From G039029935 sp039029935 (lineage in GTDB: Bacteria; Chloroflexota; Anaerolineae; Caldilineales; Caldilineaceae): a stretch of DNA of 12,398 nt. The notes under the pieces are model-generated. The model saw only the letters and a program-made list of their open reading frames with translations. It ran no database searches and was not told the origin of the DNA. Location of the stretch: NCBI GenBank assembly GCA_039029935.1, contig JBCCFC010000266.1, positions 1 through 12,398 on the forward strand, read 5' to 3'. Numbering within the stretch: position 1 is the first letter of the stretch; every line of letters starts with the position of its first letter. This document shows positions 7,367-12,398 of this stretch, in pieces. The translations under genes were made by a program, and so were the position numbers.

Positions 7367-7455
7367 TGTATACACTCCTCTGACATTGAACTACGGCACA
7401 TCCAATATACAGCACTGCAAACACGAATTTGCAATCATCACTTACAATTGGTTTG

Positions 7456-7461
7456 ATTATA
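7456..7461 (-). promoter_or_regulatory. Extended -10 promoter element for the nuclease-NACHT operon
   Basis: On the minus strand the bases read TGCTATAAT, a perfect TATAAT with the TGn extension. No convincing -35 hexamer is visible at 16-18 bp. It would place the transcript start near 7448 and give a leader of about 80 nt before the nuclease-like ATG at 7366. Confidence 0.5.
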
Positions 7462-7548
7462 GCATAAGAAAGACACTGTAGGTGAATTAGATAGCAGAGT
7501 GCAGGTTCCATGAGTTCATCATCGAGCAGAGCGTTCCCACTTGATTAC

Positions 7549-7578
7549 TTGGTGAACGAGTGTCTTGTGGTTTATAAT
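7549..7578 (+). promoter_or_regulatory. Sigma70-type promoter for the B3/B4 - homocysteine methyltransferase pair
   Basis: A perfect TATAAT at 7573-7578 is preceded by TTGGTG at 7549-7554 with an 18-bp spacer. The predicted transcript start is near 7585, upstream of all candidate starts of the B3/B4 gene. It is divergent from the minus-strand -10 at 7456-7461. Confidence 0.5.
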
Positions 7579-7590
7579 GCCTAGCCTAAA

Positions 7591-7616
7591 TGGGGGCGGC
7601 GATGGTGGTTCCCCCA
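7591..7616 (+). other. Leader hairpin (TGGGGG/CCCCCA) before the B3/B4 gene
   Basis: TGGGGG at 7591-7596 pairs perfectly with CCCCCA at 7611-7616 around a 14-nt loop. It lies just after the predicted transcript start and 39 nt before the favoured ATG at 7656. No U-run follows, so it is not a standard terminator. It could affect translation or mRNA stability, or be chance. Confidence 0.35.
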
Positions 7617-7655
7617 CAAGACAACTGTAATATGACAGAGCAAAGAATTGACACG

Positions 7656-8375
7656 ATGACTATCCATTTAAACATTGCAGATGAAATTTTTGTTGAACAC
7701 CCAGAGGTCCTCATCGGTGTTGTTGTGGCGCACAATATTGATAATTCGGCGGACAAGGAGCCCAAACTAGAGGCCATGCTGCGAGAAGCAGAAGCGGCGT
7801 TGCCAGCGCAGATGGACAGTACGCCTGTCTCACAACACCCGCATATTGCACCGTGGCGGGAAGCGTATCGCAAGTTTGGGGCAAAGCCGAAGAAGTACCA
7901 GTCGTCGATTGAGAATATGACAAAGCGCGTCCTCAACGGGGGGCAGCTTGGGTATATCAATACGCTGGTGGCGCTCTACAATGTGGTTTCGTTGCAGCAT
8001 CTCTTGCCCATTGGGGGTGAAGATTTGGACACGGTTCAGGGGGATGTGTGGCTACGCGTGGCGGGTGACGATGAGCCAGCCGTGCAGATGCTAGGTGAAC
8101 GTGAAGCACGACCACCGTATGCGCGTGAAATCATCTATGCGGATGATGTGGGTGCGATCTGTCGGCGTTGGAACTGGAAAGAAGCCGACCGCACCAAGCT
8201 GACGCATGAGACAAAAAATGCCTTTCTTGTGGTGGAGGCTATTCCACCGATTGGACGTGACCAAGTGGCTGCTGCTCTCTCAGACTTGGAGATACTTGTG
8301 CGAACATGCTGTCGTGGTGATATTTCGAGCGTTATTCTGGATACAGAGCAGCGTTCAACGATACTCTGTGAATGA
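7656..8375 (+). CDS. Free-standing B3/B4 tRNA-binding domain protein (COG3382-like)
   Basis: 239 aa from ATG 7656 (MTIHLNIADEIF); in-frame ATGs at 7632 and 7590 are possible, and none has a strong ribosome-binding site. The whole protein corresponds to the B3/B4 domain of the PheRS beta subunit found as a solo protein. Visible signatures are an N-terminal strand (HPEVLIGVVVAHNIDN), the HPHIAPWREAYRKFGAKPKKYQSS motif region (typically W-R-x-x-Y-x-x-x-G-x-x-P-x-x-x-x-S-S), the NGGQLGYINTLVALYN helix, GGEDLDTVQGDVWLRVA, and a late KNAFLVVEAIPP strand. In PheRS this domain edits mischarged tRNA; solo members may recognise tRNA or small amino-acid-like ligands, but their role is not settled. The stop overlaps the next start as ATGA, implying translational coupling to the homocysteine methyltransferase. 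Confidence 0.82.
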   Translation: MTIHLNIADEIFVEHPEVLIGVVVAHNIDNSADKEPKLEAMLREAEAALPAQMDSTPVSQHPHIAPWREAYRKFGAKPKKYQSSIENMTKRVLNGGQLGYINTLVALYNVVSLQHLLPIGGEDLDTVQGDVWLRVAGDDEPAVQMLGEREARPPYAREIIYADDVGAICRRWNWKEADRTKLTHETKNAFLVVEAIPPIGRDQVAAALSDLEILVRTCCRGDISSVILDTEQRSTILCE

Positions 8376-9250
8376 AGAAGCCAATGACAATACTACTTGA
8401 CGGTGGCATGGGACAAGAATTGCGTCGACGCGGACTGAATGCAGACGCCAAGGTCGCGGGGCTGGCTTTGCTTGAATCACCAACGGTGGTGCGTGATGTT
8501 CATCAAGAATACATCGCGGCTGGGGCAGAGGTGATCACGACGTGGAACTATGCGGTGACGCCACAACGGTTGGCACACTCTGGCCTGAGTGATAGGCTGG
8601 GCGAGATGACACGGGTTGCGGTCGAAATGGCGAACAAGGCGCGTGGTGACAGGGCTGGTGTACGGGTCGCTGGTTCCTTGCCGCCTCTACGCGCCAGCTA
8701 TGAACCCAACACACAGGATATCATTGCGATGGCTGCGGAATATGCGGAAATTGCGGAACATCTTGCGCCGGGTATTGATCTGTTTATCTGTGAAACCATG
8801 TCAAGTGCGGGTGAAGCTGTTGCGGCTGCGAGTGCTGCAGCTATCTATGGCAAGCCCATCTGGGTGTCGTTGACTCTGCGTGATGAGGGTGATGGCCTGT
8901 TGCGCAGTGGTGAGACAGTGGAGGCGGCATTGGCTGCATTGGATGGCATCCCCGTCGAAGCGATTCTGTTTAACTGCTGCGATACGGGGGCAATCACGTA
9001 TGCGCTGCCGCATCTGCGGACCAGGACAGACTTGACCATCGGTGCCTATGCCAATGCGTTCACGCCTATCCCAAAGGATTGGAAGCGGGACGGTGTGCGT
9101 CTGCGTGATCTGCGAGACCTAACACCCGTCGAATACGCGCAGGTCGTGGACCAGTGGCTCAGTATGGGAGCTGAAATTGTGGGTGGATGTTGTGGCATTG
9201 GCCCAGCGCATATTGCGTACTTGCGACAAGCGTTAGACCAGAGCGATTAG
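8372..9250 (+). CDS. Homocysteine S-methyltransferase family protein (zinc-dependent)
   Basis: 292 aa, a typical length for stand-alone members of this family (MmuM/YagD, BHMT-like barrel). It begins LLDGGMGQELRRRG (residues 8-21), with the substrate-site region TTWNY (56-60), CETMSS (140-145), and the zinc-ligand cysteines FNCCD (C202 and C203) and GGCCGIGPAHI (C273, C274). It should transfer a methyl group from a sulfonium or betaine-like donor such as S-methylmethionine or S-adenosylmethionine to homocysteine, giving methionine; the donor is not determined by sequence alone. The ATG overlaps the stop of the B3/B4 gene by 4 bp, so it is the second gene of a two-gene unit driven from the promoter near 7573. 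The reading frame ends 34 bp before the convergent flavoprotein gene. Confidence 0.9.
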   Translation: MKKPMTILLDGGMGQELRRRGLNADAKVAGLALLESPTVVRDVHQEYIAAGAEVITTWNYAVTPQRLAHSGLSDRLGEMTRVAVEMANKARGDRAGVRVAGSLPPLRASYEPNTQDIIAMAAEYAEIAEHLAPGIDLFICETMSSAGEAVAAASAAAIYGKPIWVSLTLRDEGDGLLRSGETVEAALAALDGIPVEAILFNCCDTGAITYALPHLRTRTDLTIGAYANAFTPIPKDWKRDGVRLRDLRDLTPVEYAQVVDQWLSMGAEIVGGCCGIGPAHIAYLRQALDQSD

Positions 9251-9264
9251 GGCGTACTGCGCCC
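9250..9264. terminator. Possible short hairpin in the convergent gap
   Basis: GGGCG and CGCCC form a 5-bp GC stem around TACTG, beginning at the last base of the homocysteine methyltransferase stop codon, between two convergent genes. Neither side is followed by a T-tract, so it is weak as an intrinsic terminator. The position is the main support. Confidence 0.25.
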
Positions 9265-9284
9265 ACACCACTCGTTTCATCCAA

Positions 9285-10493
9285 TCAAGCAAACAACGCC
9301 CTCGTGTGTTCATTGAGATACGTCCCCTTTGGATCAAAGCGGCGACGCATCGCCACAAAATCGTTGTAGCGCGGGAAAAGTCGCTCCAAGCGGTCGGCGG
9401 TCATAAAGTGTAATTTCCCCCAATGCGGTCGCCCCTTGAACTCGGCAAACAGGCTGTCGCAGGCACGCAGATAATCCCAGTAATCTGTACCAGGCTGACC
9501 ACTAACCGAAACAACAAGATTGTCGCGCTGGTAATGGGGACTCATCCATGCGTTCTCGGCGGCAACAGTGCGAACCTCAAGCGGGTAAACACTCTTTGGC
9601 AACCAGCGTAGCATCAACTTACGCATCTCAACCAAAATATCATGTGCTTGCTCCAACGGCACAAAATATTCCATCTCGTGGAAATTTGGCTCATAGACAA
9701 GTGGATAGACATGGTAGGGGCGACCCACACGCTCACCAAAGGGCAAGTTGTCGCGATCCAAATCAGGGGCAGGAATTTGGAAAAATCGCAGGACGCACTC
9801 GTCGGCCTTGGCATTCATGAGACCAAAGAGGGCAGCCGATTGATCGGTGGGACACCAATAAAATGTGAAACTGCGACAGGTATCCAGATAGGTGTCAAGG
9901 CACTCCATCATTTCGTGAAAGGGCTGTACTGCATACCGCAGATGGAGATCATAGGCAGGCACAACGTCAATGGTCACCTCGGTCATGATGCCAAACAGCC
10001 CAATCGACGTTTGCAGCGCGGCCAATTCAGTGGGCATCATTTCGCGCGTAATCTCAACAAGGTTGCCCATGCCGTCCACAATTCGTGCGCCTGAGAGGGC
10101 GGCTGAAAAACTTGGCAACGCGCCCGACCCATGTGTGGCAGTTGCGATGGCACCTGCGATGGACTGTGTGTCAATGTCGCCCTGATTATTTAAGGCCAGC
10201 CCCTCTGCCCATAAGGGATCGCCAAAGTCATAGACAGATGTTTTGGGCAAAGCGGTGACGCGTCGTTTTGGGCGGTCGATATGAAGAACCCCTTTCATGG
10301 ACTCCATATTCAACAACACATCCTGTGTCTCGATGATGGGGGTAAAGGAATGCCCTGTGCCATAGGTTCGCACACGCTGTCCTCTTGCGGCAGCATCGGC
10401 TACCTGCTGTTGAACGTCTGCTTCTGAATGGACCTCAATAATAGCACTGGGTGAAAAGGACTGATTGCCGACCCAATTTGTCCATGTTAACAT
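9285..10493 (-). CDS. FAD-binding aldonolactone oxidase-type flavoprotein (D-arabinono-1,4-lactone/L-gulonolactone oxidase family)
   Basis: 402 aa, close to the family norm. The N-terminus NWVGNQSFSP (6-15) and the FAD-binding p-cresol methylhydroxylase-like fold with YGTGHSFTP (44-52) place H48 at the covalent-FAD histidine position. GDIDTQSIAGAIATATHGSG (105-124) contacts the cofactor. The C-terminal cap ends with GRPHWGK (about 357-363) and RRRFDPKGTYLN, both diagnostic of the aldonolactone oxidase group. It would oxidise an aldono-lactone or sugar alcohol using oxygen or another acceptor; the exact substrate is unknown. The ATG shares one base with the stop of the DUF3592 gene (TAATG), and GGAGG lies 11 nt upstream, so translation is probably coupled. 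There is no signal peptide. Confidence 0.9.
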   Translation of the reverse strand: MLTWTNWVGNQSFSPSAIIEVHSEADVQQQVADAAARGQRVRTYGTGHSFTPIIETQDVLLNMESMKGVLHIDRPKRRVTALPKTSVYDFGDPLWAEGLALNNQGDIDTQSIAGAIATATHGSGALPSFSAALSGARIVDGMGNLVEITREMMPTELAALQTSIGLFGIMTEVTIDVVPAYDLHLRYAVQPFHEMMECLDTYLDTCRSFTFYWCPTDQSAALFGLMNAKADECVLRFFQIPAPDLDRDNLPFGERVGRPYHVYPLVYEPNFHEMEYFVPLEQAHDILVEMRKLMLRWLPKSVYPLEVRTVAAENAWMSPHYQRDNLVVSVSGQPGTDYWDYLRACDSLFAEFKGRPHWGKLHFMTADRLERLFPRYNDFVAMRRRFDPKGTYLNEHTRALFA

Positions 10494-11017
10494 TACAGTT
10501 TATGCCTCCTCACTATCTTGCGCAGTCCGAACGCAACACCCAAGCAGAGTACACCTACGACGGGCATAATCAGATACGAACGCAAAAACTTCGGTTTCAG
10601 CATGCTTCTAGACGGGTTATTGGGGTTATAATACACCTCAACCGATGAGCCTTTTGGATAGAGGGCAATGATTTCCTGCGCAGCAGCGCGACTTTCTGCT
10701 TTTGGTGCAGGATCAATACCAATACGTGTACCAATCAAATAATCATCATTCGCTGGTTGCGCACTTCCTGGCTCCTCAACCCTATACGCATATTTAATTC
10801 TGCTGTGATACCAACGATTATCGTTAAAATCAGCAGATGCATCAACCGCGGAACGCGTGATTTCACCTGTCGTTGTCGGCCAAGACTCACTACGATAGGA
10901 TTCATACGCCTTGCCGCCGTCGACAATGAGGATAAAGACACCTGCCATGACGAAGAGGATTGTCAAAATTTCAAGAATGGCAACGGTTGTTGAAGACATG
11001 CGATTGACACGGTTCAT
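10493..11017 (-). CDS. DUF3592 membrane protein
   Basis: 174 aa. A hydrophobic helix at about 11-33, a soluble middle domain, and a second helix at about 147-165 followed by a basic tail. The middle carries the DUF3592 signature: SWPTTTGEITRS, an aromatic strand (IKYAYRV), and YPKGSSVEVYYNPNNPSRSML, in which YYNPxNP is the most recognisable part. The function of the family is unknown. The ATG at 11017 has GGGAG six bases upstream and overlaps the stop of the preceding 38-aa ORF (ATGA). Its own stop overlaps the start of the flavoprotein gene by one base, so it sits in a tight leftward operon. The biochemical link to the oxidase is not evident. Confidence 0.85.
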   Translation of the reverse strand: MNRVNRMSSTTVAILEILTILFVMAGVFILIVDGGKAYESYRSESWPTTTGEITRSAVDASADFNDNRWYHSRIKYAYRVEEPGSAQPANDDYLIGTRIGIDPAPKAESRAAAQEIIALYPKGSSVEVYYNPNNPSRSMLKPKFLRSYLIMPVVGVLCLGVAFGLRKIVRRHKL

Positions 11018-11130
11018 CGTATGCTCCCTTGACTAACGCTCTGTTCGGACAAAATCTGCTCCTTGTGTTCAGGCAGTTTACGCACAATGGCGTCTGCCTC
11101 GTTGATTGAATTAAATAATAGCTCCGTCAT
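11014..11130 (-). CDS. Hypothetical 38-aa ORF between the AAA/nuclease gene and DUF3592
   Basis: A complete frame runs from ATG 11130 to TGA 11014-11016, encoding MTELLFNSINEADAIVRKLP and a charged, mainly helical remainder ending QGSIR. It starts 12 bp after the stop of the upstream AAA-ATPase-like gene and its stop overlaps the DUF3592 start as ATGA, leaving no unused gap. That packing argues for real translation, perhaps as a coupling peptide or small partner. The ribosome-binding site is poor. I recognise no family, and it could be a chance frame. Confidence 0.4.
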   Translation of the reverse strand: MTELLFNSINEADAIVRKLPEHKEQILSEQSVSQGSIR

Positions 11131-11142
11131 TATTGGCTGAAC

Positions 11143-12398
11143 CTATACTTCATCCACGGGAAAGACCCGAAAGCCTTCATTTGCAAAACAATACACCAAA
11201 AACATTGAAAGGTCCGCATCGGGCGACTTTTGCCGCAAGCCCTCCCCGTATCCCTGCACTTGTACGATATCATCCGCCACTGCTTCAAAGGTCTGTATCT
11301 TAACGTCTTTCTCGCGCATTTTCGTCTTGGAATAATATTTAAATTCGATAATCCAGTGCATCCCCGCAAACTGTCGCTCGTTTTTGCCAATAAATTCAAG
11401 GTCGCTCTTGCCTTTGGGATAGGATGTCTCCACATTCAACAAAAACCACGGAGGAAAGTGTTGGGTGCAGACTTCGTAAAACGTAGTACGATAGAAGTTT
11501 TCGTTGACCTGTGCAAAGATAGTTTCGGGCAGTTTTTCGATGTAGCTTTCCCAATAGCAAGCAAAAAATGCCTCAAAATCAGGCTGGCGCAGAAAGGCTT
11601 CCAATGGCTCCTTATATGGGTTGGAAACGTCAATGTCATAGAGTTCGTTGAAGTATTCGAGGAAGATTTGGTGCATGTTGAGGTTGGGGAAAGTGAGATA
11701 GAGGTCATCTTTGCGCGTCAATAGCCCCAGATAGAAAAACGAGACGGGGAAGAAGCGTTTTTCAAAAAACTGACTAACGTTAAATTGCTGTGCAAGAGAA
11801 CGTTCACTATAGCCTGCAATCTCTTTGGTTGTCAAATCATCGATAAATGGTTTGGCATCTTTGGCATTGACTTCAACGAGACGTTTGGGCCAACCAATAT
11901 CCGTTTCTAAATTAGAATCCATTAGGCTTGGCGGCACTTCTTGATGTTCTGTATAGTAACGCAAAAAGTACATCAAGATTGTTGTGTTGTAAATGGGGAT
12001 ATTACGCGGGTCAGAACCAGGACGCACAAAATGGTAGCCATTGTAATTTGCCTTTAGGAGCGCGCCAATTTCATCACGCGTATTTGCCGTAATCGTATGG
12101 TCTTTCCAAATTTCATCCAGTAACCAGTCAACTTCTGCCTGTGTAAATCCGACCATCGCCTCAAAGGTTGGGTCTTGTGAGAGATATGTACCCACATTGA
12201 ATGCCGACGCCAAGTCATCCATCGTCATGGGGAGAATCCCTGTAATGTACACATTTTCGATAAAGCCACCCTCACGCCCCGCTTTGAGCATTTTAAAAAA
12301 GGACTTGAGGAATCCATCGTTGCCTGTGAGTTTTTCATAGAGTGTATCATGCGCACTCACAATGAGTTGATTGGCAAAGTTATCATACTCATCAATAA
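11143..12398 (-). CDS. AAA-ATPase-like protein with C-terminal PD-(D/E)XK nuclease domain (DUF1703 type), 5' part missing
   Basis: The frame is open to the right window edge, so the true start lies outside; the GTG at 12360 is internal. The first visible residues, IDEYDNFANQL, are the Walker B region of the AAA-ATPase-like family. FIENVYITGILPMT, about 50 residues on, is the strand usually acting as sensor 1. After a helical middle (including NYNGYHF and a hydrophobic FFPVSFFYLGLL stretch) the C-terminus has a PD-(D/E)XK nuclease-like core: KSDLEFIG (Asp about 87 residues from the end) and WIIEFKYY (Glu-x-Lys, about 65 residues from the end). Walker A must lie outside the window. Such proteins occur in many copies in some Bacteroidetes, Clostridia and Chloroflexota genomes; their role is unknown, with defence or mobile-element links suggested. 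It leads the leftward operon with the 38-aa ORF and DUF3592. Confidence 0.88.
   Translation of the reverse strand, partial: IDEYDNFANQLIVSAHDTLYEKLTGNDGFLKSFFKMLKAGREGGFIENVYITGILPMTMDDLASAFNVGTYLSQDPTFEAMVGFTQAEVDWLLDEIWKDHTITANTRDEIGALLKANYNGYHFVRPGSDPRNIPIYNTTILMYFLRYYTEHQEVPPSLMDSNLETDIGWPKRLVEVNAKDAKPFIDDLTTKEIAGYSERSLAQQFNVSQFFEKRFFPVSFFYLGLLTRKDDLYLTFPNLNMHQIFLEYFNELYDIDVSNPYKEPLEAFLRQPDFEAFFACYWESYIEKLPETIFAQVNENFYRTTFYEVCTQHFPPWFLLNVETSYPKGKSDLEFIGKNERQFAGMHWIIEFKYYSKTKMREKDVKIQTFEAVADDIVQVQGYGEGLRQKSPDADLSMFLVYCFANEGFRVFPVDEV

Noticed and set aside
9250..9264. Strong bidirectional intrinsic terminator between convergent genes
   Set aside because: The stem is only 5 bp and no T-tract follows on either strand; it is listed as a weak feature only.

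Overview
The window looks like a chromosomal stretch from a mid-GC environmental bacterium, most plausibly a member of the Chloroflexota (Anaerolineae-like). Cyanobacteria are the main alternative. This rests on the gene families present (a NACHT-pentapeptide repeat giant, a DUF5678-like small protein, an AAA-ATPase-like/PD-(D/E)XK protein, DUF3592, a free-standing B3/B4 protein) and not on any rRNA or marker gene, so the taxonomic call is tentative. No tRNA, rRNA, CRISPR array, transposase or phage structural gene was seen.

Layout, left to right. Positions 1-113 hold the start of an unidentified leftward gene that runs off the left edge. Leftward genes follow: a membrane-anchored endonuclease/exonuclease/phosphatase (EEP) protein that stops before its last catalytic motifs (95-988), a YtcJ-type amidohydrolase (1014-2591), and a small DUF5678-like gene that appears split by one frameshift (2657-3152). 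Then comes a very long leftward gene (3188-6706) encoding a transmembrane segment, a NACHT-type STAND NTPase and roughly a hundred pentapeptide repeats. It lies 48 bp downstream of a leftward PD-(D/E)XK nuclease-like gene (6755-7366). A divergent promoter region (about 7376-7655) separates these from a rightward pair: a B3/B4 tRNA-binding-type protein and a homocysteine S-methyltransferase joined by an ATGA overlap (7656-9250). After a 34-bp convergent gap, a second leftward cluster runs from the right edge: AAA-ATPase-like/PD-(D/E)XK protein (partial, 11143-12398), a 38-aa ORF, a DUF3592 membrane protein, and an aldonolactone-oxidase-type flavoprotein (9285-10493). The last three are joined by stop/start overlaps.

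The best candidate for an undescribed system is the 3188-7366 pair: a PD-(D/E)XK fold protein transcribed just ahead of a membrane-tethered NACHT ATPase whose C-terminal half is a huge pentapeptide solenoid. The solenoid is broken at intervals by eight copies of a conserved Tyr...Thr-Lys-Trp-Pro...Gly-Phe insert. This resembles the sensor/ATPase/effector logic of bacterial NLR-like immunity, but an anti-phage role is inference. The solenoid also contains a near-perfect 15-bp tandem array, showing recent repeat-number change. Other notable signals are a perfect 15-bp inverted repeat inside the EEP coding region, the truncated EEP domain, the split DUF5678-like gene, and a short hairpin in the leader of the B3/B4 gene.
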